From Alphaproteobacteria bacterium (GTDB lineage Bacteria > Pseudomonadota > Alphaproteobacteria > Rhizobiales > Aestuariivirgaceae): a stretch of 45,256 nucleotides of DNA. The position numbers and the translations under genes are program-made. A model generated the notes under the pieces. It was not told the DNA's origin. It saw only the letters and a program-made list of their open reading frames with translations, and ran no database searches. The DNA lies in the NCBI GenBank assembly GCA_024640405.1, contig JAHEFB010000038.1, forward strand, positions 1-45,256, written 5' to 3'. This document shows positions 27,314-36,236 of the stretch, in pieces; positions within the stretch are counted from its first letter, which is position 1, and each line of letters begins with the position of its first letter.

Positions 27314-28510
27314 ATGGACATTCATGAATATCAGGCCAAGGAAATCCTGCGGGATTTCGGGATAATCACCCCGCCTGGCGGCATGGCATACAGCCCCGAA
27401 CAGGCGACCTACAGGGCCCATGAAATCGGCGGCGACAAATGGGTGGTCAAGGCACAGGTTCATACCGGCGGCCGCGGCAAGGCCGGTGGCGTGCGGGTAT
27501 GCGACAACGAACGCGAGGTTTTTGACGCCGCCAATGAAATGTTCGGCAAAAAACTTGTCACCCATCAATCCGGGCCTGACGGCAAGATCGTCTACCGCGT
27601 CTATATTGAAGGCGGTGTGGACATCGAGCGCGAACTCTATCTCGGTTTTGTCCTCGACCGCTCTACGGAACGGATCATGGTTGTTGCGTCTTCTTCCGGT
27701 GGAATGGAGATCGAGGAAATTGCCGCTGATGAACCAGACACAATTATCCGAAGCGTTGTCGACCCGGCTGTCGGCCTGACCGAATTCCAGGCACGCGAGA
27801 TAGTCTTCAAGCTGGGACTGGGCGCCACTCATGTTCAAGCTGCAGTAGCAACCATAAAGGGATGTTATCGCGCGTTCCGCGACCTTGATGCCACCATGGT
27901 GGAAATCAATCCGCTGGTTGTAACTGCAGATGGTTCGGTGATGGCGCTTGACGCCAAGATGGAATTTGACGACAACGCGCTGTTCCGCCGCCCGCGGATA
28001 TCGGAGTTGCGTGACAAGAGCCAGGAAGACGTCCGGGAAACCAGGGCAGCAGACCGCGGGCTGAGTTATGTAGGTCTGCAAGGCAACATTGGCTGCATCG
28101 TAAATGGTGCAGGCCTCGCCATGGCAACCATGGACATGATCAAGCTGGCCGGTGGCGAACCGGCCAATTTCCTCGACATTGGCGGTGGCGCGTCCCCGGA
28201 ACGGGTGGCGAAGGCGTTTCGCCTGGTTCGCTCCGACGACAAGGTGAATGCCATTCTGGTCAACATCTTCGCCGGCATAAACCGCTGCGATTGGGTTGCA
28301 GAAGGTGTTGTGCAGGCACTGAAGGCCGGCGATCTCGACATTCCGGTGATCGTGCGCCTGGCGGGCACCAATGTCGAAAAGGGCATGCAGATTCTGGCCG
28401 AAAGCGGATTGCCGATCGCCACAGCAACCACGCTGGCCGAAGCCGCCGGCAAAGCCGTCGCCATCAGCAATGCGGCCCTCAACCCATCAAAAATCGCGGC
28501 GGTGTCATGA
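27314..28510 (+). CDS. mtkA: Malate-CoA ligase (malate thiokinase) beta subunit
   Basis: This 398-residue ATP-grasp subunit resembles SucC. The N-terminal ATP-grasp domain (about 1-235) contains [30 protein letters not shown] and [10 protein letters not shown]; the C-terminal CoA-ligase domain contains [28 protein letters not shown] and [13 protein letters not shown]. The segments [17 protein letters not shown] and [17 protein letters not shown] match methylotroph MtkA more closely than housekeeping SucC. With MtkB it should make L-malyl-CoA from malate, CoA and ATP. Linkage to mcl supports malate over succinate as substrate. It overlaps mtkB by ATGA. Confidence 0.93.
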   Translation: MDIHEYQAKEILRDFGIITPPGGMAYSPEQATYRAHEIGGDKWVVKAQVHTGGRGKAGGVRVCDNEREVFDAANEMFGKKLVTHQSGPDGKIVYRVYIEGGVDIERELYLGFVLDRSTERIMVVASSSGGMEIEEIAADEPDTIIRSVVDPAVGLTEFQAREIVFKLGLGATHVQAAVATIKGCYRAFRDLDATMVEINPLVVTADGSVMALDAKMEFDDNALFRRPRISELRDKSQEDVRETRAADRGLSYVGLQGNIGCIVNGAGLAMATMDMIKLAGGEPANFLDIGGGASPERVAKAFRLVRSDDKVNAILVNIFAGINRCDWVAEGVVQALKAGDLDIPVIVRLAGTNVEKGMQILAESGLPIATATTLAEAAGKAVAISNAALNPSKIAAVS

Positions 28511-29397
28511 GCATCCTGATCAACAAATCCACTCCGGTGATCGTTCAGGGTATTACCGGGCGCATCGGTCAGTTCCATAGCCGGGAGATGATCGAGTATG
28601 GCACCAATGTCGTCGGTGGCGTCGTGCCGGGCCGTGGCGGAGAAACGGCCATGGGCGTGCCGGTTTTCAACACCGTCAAGGAAGCCGTCTCCGCCACCGG
28701 GGCGACCGCAAGTCTGGTTATCGTACCGCCGCCATTTGCAGCCGATTCCATCATGGAGGCAGCCGATGCCGGTATCGATCTATGCGTTTCCATCACTGAC
28801 GGAATTCCGGCACAGGACATGATGCGTGTAAAACGCTTCATGCGCAGATACCGGCAGGAAAAACGCATGCGCCTGCTGGGCCCAAATTGTGCAGGCATCA
28901 TCACACCGGGTGAAGCTCTTGCCGGTATCATGCCGGGTCACATTTACCTTCCCGGATCAGTCGGCATTGTCGGCCGCTCAGGCACGCTTGGATATGAAGC
29001 GGCCTCGCAAATGAAGCAACTCGGTATCGGCGTGTCCACCAGTGTTGGCATTGGCGGCGATCCGATCAACGGCAGTTCGTTCAGGGACATTCTCGAACTG
29101 TTTGAACACGATGACGACACCACCGCGGTCGTTCTGATCGGCGAAATCGGCGGGCCACAGGAAGCAGAAGCCGCCGAGTTCATCCGCGATCACATGACCA
29201 AGCCGGTTATCGCCTATGTTGCAGGGTTAACTGCACCGAAGGGCAAGCGCATGGGGCATGCCGGCGCCATCATTTCAGCATTTGGGGAGAGCGCTCCGGA
29301 AAAGGTTGAGTTGCTGCGCGAAGTCGGCGTCTCGATAGTACCCAACCCGTCGGAGATCGGCTCCACCGTTTATGAAACCCACAGCAAAGCTGCATGA
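28507..29397 (+). CDS. mtkB: Malate-CoA ligase (malate thiokinase) alpha subunit
   Basis: This 296-residue SucD-like subunit has an N-terminal CoA-binding Rossmann domain ([20 protein letters not shown], then [18 protein letters not shown]) and a C-terminal ligase domain. The phosphohistidine is His251 in KRMGHAGAI, and [12 protein letters not shown] and [14 protein letters not shown] are conserved. The start ATG 28507 overlaps the mtkA stop; a longer frame begins inside mtkA. The stop overlaps the next gene by ATGA as well. It acts with MtkA in the malate to malyl-CoA step of the serine cycle. Confidence 0.94.
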   Translation: MSILINKSTPVIVQGITGRIGQFHSREMIEYGTNVVGGVVPGRGGETAMGVPVFNTVKEAVSATGATASLVIVPPPFAADSIMEAADAGIDLCVSITDGIPAQDMMRVKRFMRRYRQEKRMRLLGPNCAGIITPGEALAGIMPGHIYLPGSVGIVGRSGTLGYEAASQMKQLGIGVSTSVGIGGDPINGSSFRDILELFEHDDDTTAVVLIGEIGGPQEAEAAEFIRDHMTKPVIAYVAGLTAPKGKRMGHAGAIISAFGESAPEKVELLREVGVSIVPNPSEIGSTVYETHSKAA

Positions 29398-30095
29398 AAG
29401 AGTGTGACGCCATGTTCCCGACTTCAACAGACAGCCTCAATTCCGTTGTGCCATGCCAGTGGAGCCCGGCCGCAAAAAAGACAGCAAATTATTGCGCCGC
29501 CACAAGTCACAGCAATGCCGACCTGGCGGGTAACACGATCCATACGGCGACCAACTCCCGCAGCCAGTTGAACGAAAACAAGGCCGAAACTGTTATCAAG
29601 CTTATGCTGATGGCTGGTCAAAAGCTGTCCGGCAAGACTCTCGGAATTATCGGATTTGGACGAATTGGGCGCGAAACTGCCCACAGGGCTCACTTTGGCT
29701 TCGGCATGAAGGTTGTAGTCCATAGCCGCTCATCGGTAGCAACCGAAGATCTGGTCCAGATCGATGCCGGACAGGTTGACGACATTGATGACCTGTTGAA
29801 TCAATCGGATTTTGTGTCCCTGCACTGCCCGGCAGACGAAGAAAGCCGTCATCTGATCGACGCCTTGCGGCTGAACGAAATGAAACCGGATGCCTATCTG
29901 ATAAACACGGCCTGCAGCGAACTGGTCGATGAAGAAGCACTGGCCGATGCGCTTTGGTATGACACCATCGCCGGCGCGGGCCTGGATATAGACAACCATG
30001 AACCTGGCGTTTGCCGCCGGCTTGCCGCATGTGAAAACGTTGTTTTGCTGCATCCTTCCAACCTCACAACCGGCAGCGCACGCGAGACAAACTAG
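29394..30095 (+). CDS. Degenerate D-2-hydroxyacid dehydrogenase (hydroxypyruvate/glyoxylate reductase-like)
   Basis: This 233-residue frame is coupled to mtkB by ATGA. Residues 79-232 are a recognisable NAD-binding domain of the glyoxylate/hydroxypyruvate reductase type: [17 protein letters not shown] (80-96), [19 protein letters not shown] and [12 protein letters not shown]. Catalytic residues are altered. The Arg of the INTARG motif is Cys174 (INTACSE), and the C-terminal LPHxGSAT histidine motif reads LLHPSNLTT; the Glu of the EP motif is kept (203). The N-terminal substrate domain is reduced to a remnant ([13 protein letters not shown]...[15 protein letters not shown]) joined directly to the NAD domain, and about 30 C-terminal residues are missing. 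It is either a pseudogene in progress or a non-catalytic NAD-binding protein. Confidence 0.75.
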   Translation: MKECDAMFPTSTDSLNSVVPCQWSPAAKKTANYCAATSHSNADLAGNTIHTATNSRSQLNENKAETVIKLMLMAGQKLSGKTLGIIGFGRIGRETAHRAHFGFGMKVVVHSRSSVATEDLVQIDAGQVDDIDDLLNQSDFVSLHCPADEESRHLIDALRLNEMKPDAYLINTACSELVDEEALADALWYDTIAGAGLDIDNHEPGVCRRLAACENVVLLHPSNLTTGSARETN

Positions 30096-30204
30096 TGCCC
30101 TTACGGTCGACAGGCGGATCAGGCGTTGTCGATTGCAAGCCGGCCACTCCTTCACGTCCAGGACGTGTCGGGTACGCAAACTGCCTTCTGTCAACTAGTC
30201 ACTC

Positions 30205-30218
30205 TTACAAATTACAAA
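30205..30218. promoter_or_regulatory. Tandem TTACAAA repeats upstream of scfR, putative autoregulatory site
   Basis: Two directly adjacent TTACAAA heptamers (30205-30211 and 30212-30218) lie 37-50 bases upstream of the scfR start codon, followed by TTGACT (30220-30225), a possible -35 element. The motif recurs in the mcl/orf142 promoter at 26745-26762. Autoregulation by the encoded ScfR protein is inferred. Confidence 0.5.
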
Positions 30219-30254
30219 CTTGACTAATCTTGCATTTACAGGCTCCATCAGGTG

Positions 30255-31667
30255 ATGGCTGGACAGAAAATATTCATTGGACCCAAGTTGCGCGAACTGC
30301 GCCAGGACGCGAGCCTGACACAGGCCGATCTGGCCAAGGCATTGGGGGTCAGCCCCAGCTATGTCAACCTCGTGGAGCGCAACCAGCGCAGCGCCTCGCT
30401 GAAGTTTCTGATCAGCCTGGCCGACAATTTCGGCATCAACTGGCGCGACCTGACCAACTCCGACAGCGGCATGTTGCTCGGTGAACTGCGTGAACTCACC
30501 CGGGATCCGGCTTTCGGCGACAAGCCGCCTGATGTTGAGGAACTTCGCAGTGCGCTTGACGGATCGCCCAATCTGGTTCGCGGCATGTTGAATATATTCA
30601 ATGCCTACCGCACCTACGGCGAAAGGCTGGCTGAACACAACGAAGCCATGTCGGATACCATGGATGCATCTTTCAGTATCGAACAGGGCGTGCATGACTT
30701 CTTCCGCAGAAACAACAATCATTTCCAGGCACTGGAGCAGTGTGCCGAACAATTCTGGGGGCAGACAACGCCCGACCGGCAGGAAATGTACGGCGCGCTC
30801 AAGGCCCATCTGAAAGACCGGCTGAACATAGAGGTCAAACAGGTGCGGGCAGAACTGCTCGGCATATCGCTGCGATACTACGATCCCGACAAGAAACAGA
30901 TTCAGCTGTCAGACGGGCTGGACTATAACAACCGGGTTTTCCAGCTCGCGCATATGATAGGGCTGATTGAGTATCCTGATCTTCTGAGCGAACAGCTATC
31001 GCCGAAATTGCGTTCCAACGAGCGCATAGCATTCCGGTGCCGCGTGGAACTGGCCAATTATTTTGCCGCCGCACTGATGATGCCCTACAGCGATTTCTAC
31101 AAGGAAGCGGTTCAGGCAAAGTATGACATCGACAGGCTGTCGGCGCTGTTTTCTGTCTCTTACGAGCAGGTCTGTCATCGTTTGACCACCTTGCAAAGGC
31201 CGGGTCAGAAAGGAATTCCGTTCTTCTTTCTGCGGGTCGACCGGGCCGGAAACATATCGAAGCGTTTCAATGTTACCCAGATACAACTGGCCCGCTATGG
31301 CGGCGCCTGCCCGCGCCTGGATGTGCATTACTGTTTTCGCGTACCGGGCCGCATCATGACCCAGATCGTCGAAATGCCGGACAACAGCCGGTATCTGACC
31401 ATAAACCGGACCGTTGACCGGCCGACGACGAGATATTCGACCGAAGACAAGCGCCTTGCAGTATCCCTGGGGTGCTCGACAGAGTACCTGCAGGAGACAA
31501 TCTACGGCATTACCATTGATCCCAAGGCCACCAGGCTGGTCACCGAAATAGGGGTGAACTGCCGCCTCTGCCCGCGCAAGCAGTGTGAACAGCGCGCCCA
31601 TGACCCGTTCTATTCAAACCTGCCGCTGGATGAGAACCGCCGCGGCGCCACCCACTTTGAAAGCTAA
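30255..31667 (+). CDS. Short-chain fatty acyl-CoA regulator (ScfR/RamB/PccR family)
   Basis: This 470-residue cytoplasmic regulator has the ScfR layout. An N-terminal XRE helix-turn-helix (about 8-64: GPKLRELRQDASLTQADLAKAL, VSPSYVNLVERNQR) is followed by an IrrE/ImmA-like domain (about 150-290). A DUF2083-type C-terminus ends with the cysteine cluster CRLCPRKQCEQRAHDPF. The zinc-peptidase HExxH is not intact (LAHMIGLIE, His233), as is usual in this group, so it probably binds an acyl-CoA rather than cutting protein. Characterised members control acetate, propionate or methylcitrate metabolism (RamB, PccR, MccR). ATG 30255 is chosen over GTG 30252. Its neighbourhood suggests control of mcl and mtkAB. 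Confidence 0.9.
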   Translation: MAGQKIFIGPKLRELRQDASLTQADLAKALGVSPSYVNLVERNQRSASLKFLISLADNFGINWRDLTNSDSGMLLGELRELTRDPAFGDKPPDVEELRSALDGSPNLVRGMLNIFNAYRTYGERLAEHNEAMSDTMDASFSIEQGVHDFFRRNNNHFQALEQCAEQFWGQTTPDRQEMYGALKAHLKDRLNIEVKQVRAELLGISLRYYDPDKKQIQLSDGLDYNNRVFQLAHMIGLIEYPDLLSEQLSPKLRSNERIAFRCRVELANYFAAALMMPYSDFYKEAVQAKYDIDRLSALFSVSYEQVCHRLTTLQRPGQKGIPFFFLRVDRAGNISKRFNVTQIQLARYGGACPRLDVHYCFRVPGRIMTQIVEMPDNSRYLTINRTVDRPTTRYSTEDKRLAVSLGCSTEYLQETIYGITIDPKATRLVTEIGVNCRLCPRKQCEQRAHDPFYSNLPLDENRRGATHFES

Positions 31668-31762
31668 TCCATATGGGTAGAGATGGTTTCGCCGGTAAAC
31701 TTTCCATTGCATCCGAACGCGCCCATCAATAATATCAGTGAGCTGACTTTACGGAGGGATGA

Positions 31763-32419
31763 ATGAGGCCGTTTGCAATCGCCGCTATTGTTTTCACGAT
31801 GGCGTCTACTGGAGCCGCCGCGCAGGATGCCCACGGCGACTGGAACGGCTTGTACGCCGGTGTTCACGTTGGAGGACTCGTTTCAAGACCTCATTATCGT
31901 GAACTGAATTACGACAACTATGACCTGAATCCATTGATCCTGGGCGGCGGTGGCGGTGTGCTGGCCGGACATAACTGGCAGTCGGGTGCGCTGGTATTTG
32001 GTACCGAGGCAGACTTTGCCGGGTTATATGCGGACAAGGGCAAAGACGCGGGAGCCGAATTCAACGACTACACTGCGTTCCAATACAATTGGAACGCCCA
32101 TGTGCGGGGAAGGGTCGGGTATGCAGTCGGAAGTGCCCTGGTTTTCATAGCGGGTGGTCTGGCAATTGCAGAATTTCAGGTGGATGACACTGATCCTGGC
32201 TGGGATGAGAAGACATCAGTTCTGATCGGCTGGACCATTGGTGGGGGTTTGGAGATGGTGGTAGGTGAGAACATGACCGCTCGCCTGGAGTATCTTTATG
32301 ACGATTATGGTACAGGCAGGCATGTGTTCAGTGAAGCGAATGACACCGACCAGCCTTATCCAACCAGCTGGAAACCTGATGCCAGCATTATCCGCGCAGT
32401 TGTTACATGGGGCTTTTGA
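31763..32419 (+). CDS. Outer-membrane beta-barrel protein (Omp25/RopB-like porin family)
   Basis: This 218-residue protein has a Sec signal peptide (MRPFAIAAIVFTMASTGAAA) followed by DWNGLYAGVHVGG, the typical opening of Omp25/RopB-like eight-stranded barrels of alphaproteobacteria. Alternating strands follow (WQSGALVFGTEADFAG, AHVRGRVGYAVGSALVFIAGGLA, TIGGGLEMVVGENMTARLEYLYDDYG), and the chain ends in a terminal phenylalanine (VVTWGF), the usual outer-membrane insertion signal. ATG 31763 is preceded by GGAGGGAT. It is a single-gene unit between scfR and a convergent ACT-domain gene. Precise role unknown. Confidence 0.88.
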   Translation: MRPFAIAAIVFTMASTGAAAQDAHGDWNGLYAGVHVGGLVSRPHYRELNYDNYDLNPLILGGGGGVLAGHNWQSGALVFGTEADFAGLYADKGKDAGAEFNDYTAFQYNWNAHVRGRVGYAVGSALVFIAGGLAIAEFQVDDTDPGWDEKTSVLIGWTIGGGLEMVVGENMTARLEYLYDDYGTGRHVFSEANDTDQPYPTSWKPDASIIRAVVTWGF

Positions 32420-32441
32420 AGCGGGAAGAGGTCAAACTGGA

Positions 32442-32852
32442 TCATTCGGGTTTTGCATTTTCCCTGGCCACGCGCTGCAAGACCTGCAATGCATCCTGCT
32501 CACGCCCGTCAGGTACAAACAGGTGATCATGAAAGAAGCCGGAAACCGGATTCACACCCATGCCGTGACTGGCAAGTTCGCTGGCAACACGGGCAATGAA
32601 ACCAATCGCTTCCAGTGACGAATGCACCTCCAGCGTGATCATTCGACAGGGGAATTCATAGGCCAGACCACAGGCTTCGGCGTCCACTCTGGACAGGATA
32701 AGGGTAATGCCCTCTGCTTCTTCGAACATCATGCGAGGGTTTATGTCATTTGGCACAGAACTCTTGGGCACCGTCGCAAACACAAAAACACCGTCCACAA
32801 GCGTTGCCGAAAGTGTTCTCAGAAGCTCGCTCAGATTGCTTTCACCAACCAT
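32442..32852 (-). CDS. ACT-domain protein (DUF2241-like)
   Basis: This 136-residue soluble protein resembles the small ACT-domain family of proteobacteria (DUF2241 followed by an ACT_7-type fold). It has LSELLRTLSATLVDGVFVFATVP near the N-terminus, EEAEGITLILSR, and the C-terminal MITLEVHSSLEAIGFIARVASELASHGMGVNPVSGFFHDHLFVP core with the ACT-like beta-alpha-beta pattern. Such domains bind amino acids or similar ligands; none is known for this group. ATG 32852 has AAGGAAA about 8 bases upstream. It follows the methyltransferase gene by 81 bases on the same strand. Confidence 0.8.
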   Translation of the reverse strand: MVGESNLSELLRTLSATLVDGVFVFATVPKSSVPNDINPRMMFEEAEGITLILSRVDAEACGLAYEFPCRMITLEVHSSLEAIGFIARVASELASHGMGVNPVSGFFHDHLFVPDGREQDALQVLQRVARENAKPE

Positions 32853-32933
32853 GTTGTTTCCTTCGAAATTCAACGGATGTTGCGGCCAGCCGGTCGGGCG
32901 GCTCACAATGTTGCCGTATTGCCATATTGGGTA

Positions 32934-33782
32934 TTAATCAGTATTGCGGCGTGCCAGAAACCGGCCGCCACCCAGTTCACCGGTTTCATAAAGGCCCACA
33001 AAAAAGCTGTACGCACTGTCCCATCTGGCGAAGTGGGCCTCGCCGAACCGGTCAACGGTCTGGTCTTTAAGGTTGCGGTACATGACAAGCCGATCTGCCA
33101 GAATGACCCGCCACTTATCGCTGACGTCGTGATGTTCAAGTAGGGAACAGTCCTCGCGCTCCAGCGCAGTTTTGTAACTCACCGCAGATGCCAGTTCCTG
33201 GAACGTCATCTCCCGTTGCAAGCGCGCCCGCGTACTCTGGCAAGTGCTGTCCGTCACCAGTATGTCGGTGAATGCAATGCGTCCGCCGGGTTTCACAACC
33301 CGGGCACACTGGGCAACCAGGGTATCCTTGTCGGGTATATGGCAGAACGCCTCCTGGCTGATCACCACATCGAATGTCCCGTCAGCAAACGGCATCTCCA
33401 GCGCATTGGCGTTTCTGAATTCGACGCGATCACCAAGGCCGGTCATGCCCGTCAGCCGTGTTGCTCCTGCAATGCGGCTCTCGGCCAGATCAATTCCTGT
33501 AACGCGGCAGCCATAGTTATGAGCCAGATACCGCGAAGGACCACCCATGCCGCAACACACATCAAGCACGTGGCAGTCCCGGTCAATTCCCGCCAGTGAT
33601 GCCAGCACGTCATTTGCCGCCACTCCGCCAAAGTGGTCCTGATCATAGTTCTGCAGAACGTCTTCCGTAACGTTGTTCGGATCAACTTTGTCACGTTCCA
33701 GTTTCTCAAGAATCTGCTGTTCGTTGATCGGGTGCGTATCATAGAAATTGACGACATCTCCGATTTGTTCATCGTGGTTCAC
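32934..33782 (-). CDS. SAM-dependent methyltransferase (class I, UbiE/GSMT-like)
   Basis: This 282-residue cytoplasmic protein has a class I methyltransferase core. Motif I is HVLDVCCGMGGPSRYLA, followed by VTGIDLAE, ANALEMPFADGTFDVVISQEAFCHIPDK and RVVKPGGRIAFTDIL. The preceding YDQDHFGG segment and overall arrangement resemble glycine/sarcosine or phosphoethanolamine N-methyltransferase-like enzymes, but the substrate cannot be fixed from sequence. The start is GTG 33782 with GGAG about 9 bases upstream. It lies 134 bases downstream of nosX on the same strand; a link to the nos operon is possible but not shown. Confidence 0.82.
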   Translation of the reverse strand: MNHDEQIGDVVNFYDTHPINEQQILEKLERDKVDPNNVTEDVLQNYDQDHFGGVAANDVLASLAGIDRDCHVLDVCCGMGGPSRYLAHNYGCRVTGIDLAESRIAGATRLTGMTGLGDRVEFRNANALEMPFADGTFDVVISQEAFCHIPDKDTLVAQCARVVKPGGRIAFTDILVTDSTCQSTRARLQREMTFQELASAVSYKTALEREDCSLLEHHDVSDKWRVILADRLVMYRNLKDQTVDRFGEAHFARWDSAYSFFVGLYETGELGGGRFLARRNTD

Positions 33783-33916
33783 TGGCTTTGCTCCGGCATG
33801 TCCTGGCTGTTGAAGTCAGATCAAAATTAACCGGATTACAATGCGATGTCGTGAACTGGCTGGCAAACTCTGCTTTTTGCGGCCCGTTGAAAACCGATCG
33901 AAAAATACTGTCATTC

Positions 33917-34864
33917 CTACCGCACGACCAGCAGCGATCCGTCGGCCCGCCTGGCATTCAGGGCGACCTGATCAAACGACCCGATACACCTGATCAATTG
34001 CGCCTCATCCATCAGGACGGCTGCAGTCGACAGGCCGTCGGCCAAGGTGGCCGATCCGTGAACAATACTGACTCTTTGCCATTGCGACCGCACCGGACGC
34101 CCGCTCAACGGTGAGAGTATATGGCTGTTGACGCCATCAAATGTCGTGCCCGACGGAGCTGATGTCGCCACGCACCTGTTGGTCACGGAAACGAAATCGG
34201 TGACCGGATCGTCGTCCTTTGTCACCAGTCCGACCCGCCATGCATAACCGCCGGGCTTGCGGCCCATGGCCGAGATCTCACCTATATTGACGATGGCATT
34301 TGCCAAGCCCTCGGAACGCAACAGCGCGGTAATGCGATCCGTGATGAAACCTTGCGCAATGCCGTTGAGCGTCAGTTGCATACCCGGTCTGGTGAACCGT
34401 ACCCGGTCGCTGTCGTAGACCACATTGCGCCAGCCGACCATGCCGCGGGCATCGCGAATGTGCGTCTCATCAGGGCTGCCTTTGTACTCGGCGAAAACCT
34501 GCCACAGTGGTTGCACCGTCGGATCAAACAGCCCGCCTGTTGCGGTGTGAACAACACTCACCCGGGACAGCAGCGACAATAGTTCCGCCGGCGGCCCCTC
34601 GAGTTCGCCCTTCAAATTCAGCACACCAAGCGAGCTATCTGAACGATACAGGCTGAAGATGTTCTCAAGCCTTTCGATCTCCGCGCGCGCCAGTTTAATG
34701 AGGCGCCTGGCTTCAGCTTCCGGCAGGCCGCTTATGATCAGCTTTGCCTCGGCTCCCAGTGCTATTCCCCGCCAGGAAACCGCCTTCGCGGCAACCGGCC
34801 CGGCTGCTCCGGCCAATGTTGTAGCAGCTGCGATAGTTATGAAGCGGCGGCGAGACAGCATCAT
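33917..34864 (-). CDS. nosX: NosX, ApbE-type FAD:protein FMN transferase
   Basis: This 315-residue exported protein begins with a twin-arginine signal (SRRRFITIAAATTLAGAAG). The rest is an ApbE-fold flavin transferase with SLYRSDSSLGVLN, LFDPTVQPLW, LNGIAQGFITDRI and the metal/flavin-site segment IVNIGEISAMG. In nos clusters NosX attaches FMN covalently to NosR. The start ATG 34864 overlaps the nosL stop (ATGA). It is the last gene of nosRZDFYLX. The next gene downstream follows after 134 bases without an obvious terminator. Confidence 0.9.
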   Translation of the reverse strand: MMLSRRRFITIAAATTLAGAAGPVAAKAVSWRGIALGAEAKLIISGLPEAEARRLIKLARAEIERLENIFSLYRSDSSLGVLNLKGELEGPPAELLSLLSRVSVVHTATGGLFDPTVQPLWQVFAEYKGSPDETHIRDARGMVGWRNVVYDSDRVRFTRPGMQLTLNGIAQGFITDRITALLRSEGLANAIVNIGEISAMGRKPGGYAWRVGLVTKDDDPVTDFVSVTNRCVATSAPSGTTFDGVNSHILSPLSGRPVRSQWQRVSIVHGSATLADGLSTAAVLMDEAQLIRCIGSFDQVALNARRADGSLLVVR

Positions 34865-35412
34865 TTGACCGGCTCCGATTTCAATTGACTCTGCTGTTTC
34901 AGATCGACCGGACCAAGCACATAGGCATCCGGGATGTCCGCCAGATTCACAACCTCACCTCCGTGTTTGACTGAAAAGCTTTTTGCTGCAACCTCAGTAC
35001 CGAACGGGACGGTCTCCGGCGCGCCCATGCCGCCTGTCCTGGCGCTGTTGATGACAAAGAAAGCCTTCTGGATATCGATCCAGGTGTCATCGCCGGGAAA
35101 GTCCCATCGTTCGGATTTTCCCATGTCGTTGACATATATGACCACCGGCTCGTGAGTTTCTTCCGGCAGCCTCGTAAAGGCGATTGCATCGCGGACCTGC
35201 GAAAACCAGATCGGAAACAACAATCCCTTGAGATGAATCTGTGCTTTCGGACCGGTGTGCTCCAGTATGTTCATGCTGCAGTAATGACCCAGCGCTTCTT
35301 CAGTCATCGCGATAGGTGCAGGCACAACCTGCTTCGCACTTTGCTCATTGCACCCCGACAGCAGCAGGACACATCCCAGACAAACCGAGGCAGCGACAAA
35401 TCTGCTGATCAT
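34861..35412 (-). CDS. nosL: NosL, outer-membrane lipoprotein copper chaperone
   Basis: This 183-residue lipoprotein has a signal peptide ending in the lipobox LLSG-Cys21. The mature part carries the NosL copper motif YCSMNI (Cys-x-Met) and VKHGGEV, with GGMGAPETVPF typical of the family. It delivers Cu(I) for assembly of the NosZ copper centres. Overlaps by ATGA at both ends (nosY upstream, nosX downstream) indicate tight translational coupling. Confidence 0.92.
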   Translation of the reverse strand: MISRFVAASVCLGCVLLLSGCNEQSAKQVVPAPIAMTEEALGHYCSMNILEHTGPKAQIHLKGLLFPIWFSQVRDAIAFTRLPEETHEPVVIYVNDMGKSERWDFPGDDTWIDIQKAFFVINSARTGGMGAPETVPFGTEVAAKSFSVKHGGEVVNLADIPDAYVLGPVDLKQQSQLKSEPVK

Positions 35413-36236
35413 GGCTGAACCCTTCTCAAAATTGCCGTCGACAGACCAAGAGCGATCACCATCCAGACAAACGGACTGATGATGGCCAGTTGCGGCAGGA
35501 ACGGCATGGCATTGCCGCCCGCAGCAAGTCCTGTGGATGCGGCCGCATCGATTGCCGCCATGTTGAACACCCGAAATGCGTCGGCCGGATTGATCACCAG
35601 CAAATAGGGAAACAGGGTCTTTGCAAAAAACCCGTCTGCACTGGCAAGCAATCCGCCAAGCAGCGCCAGATCGTAAAGAACGACGGTAAACAGCCAGATG
35701 GCAACCGCCAGTGCTGCCGCAGTCCCGGTCTGGCGCACGCTGACGCTCGCCACATATCCAATCGCAACAAAGGTGGCCCCCAGTGCCAGGCTGGTAGAGA
35801 TCACCCGCGCCAGATCGAAGATGCCGTCCATTCCCGTGTTTTGCGCCGCAGCGAAAACAATGGCGCCGGCAACACCGTAGCCAAGCACAACAGCCAGAGA
35901 TAACACCACGACGTGGCCAACAAACTTGCCAAACAGCACCTGCCCACGCGAAACGGGCGTAGCCAGCGTCAATTGCAGTGTTCCACGATCAATCTCGCCA
36001 GCAATCGCGTCGAACGATAAGAGCAGCGCAATCAGCGGTACCAGATAAACCGAAAGCGTTGACAGGCTGGCCACCACAACACTCAGGCTGTCAGCCTTGG
36101 TAGCACCTGATGGAGCGCTTCCCAGCAGCGCCAGCAACAGTGCAAACACCAGCAGGATGATGGAGGCTAGCAGAACCCAACGGTTGCGAACCCCAATGCG
36201 GATTTCAGTCCCTGCAATTGTCAGAACTGCGCTCAT
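35409..36236 (-). CDS. nosY: NosY, membrane subunit of the NosDFY ABC complex
   Basis: This 275-residue inner-membrane protein of the ABC-2 type has about six helices, beginning WVLLASIILLVFALLLALLG after the TEIRIGVRNR amphipathic start. The GEIDRGTLQLTLATPVSRGQ loop is the ABC-2 coupling segment. It forms the membrane part of the NosDFY complex that shuttles copper or sulfur species for CuZ assembly with NosD and NosF. It overlaps nosF and nosL by ATGA. Confidence 0.92.
   Translation of the reverse strand: MSAVLTIAGTEIRIGVRNRWVLLASIILLVFALLLALLGSAPSGATKADSLSVVVASLSTLSVYLVPLIALLLSFDAIAGEIDRGTLQLTLATPVSRGQVLFGKFVGHVVVLSLAVVLGYGVAGAIVFAAAQNTGMDGIFDLARVISTSLALGATFVAIGYVASVSVRQTGTAAALAVAIWLFTVVLYDLALLGGLLASADGFFAKTLFPYLLVINPADAFRVFNMAAIDAAASTGLAAGGNAMPFLPQLAIISPFVWMVIALGLSTAILRRVQP

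Noticed and set aside
27140..28081. A 313-codon minus-strand open frame opposite orf142 and mtkA
   Set aside because: It is the antisense shadow of mtkA, with no domain; mtkA matches malate thiokinase along its whole length.
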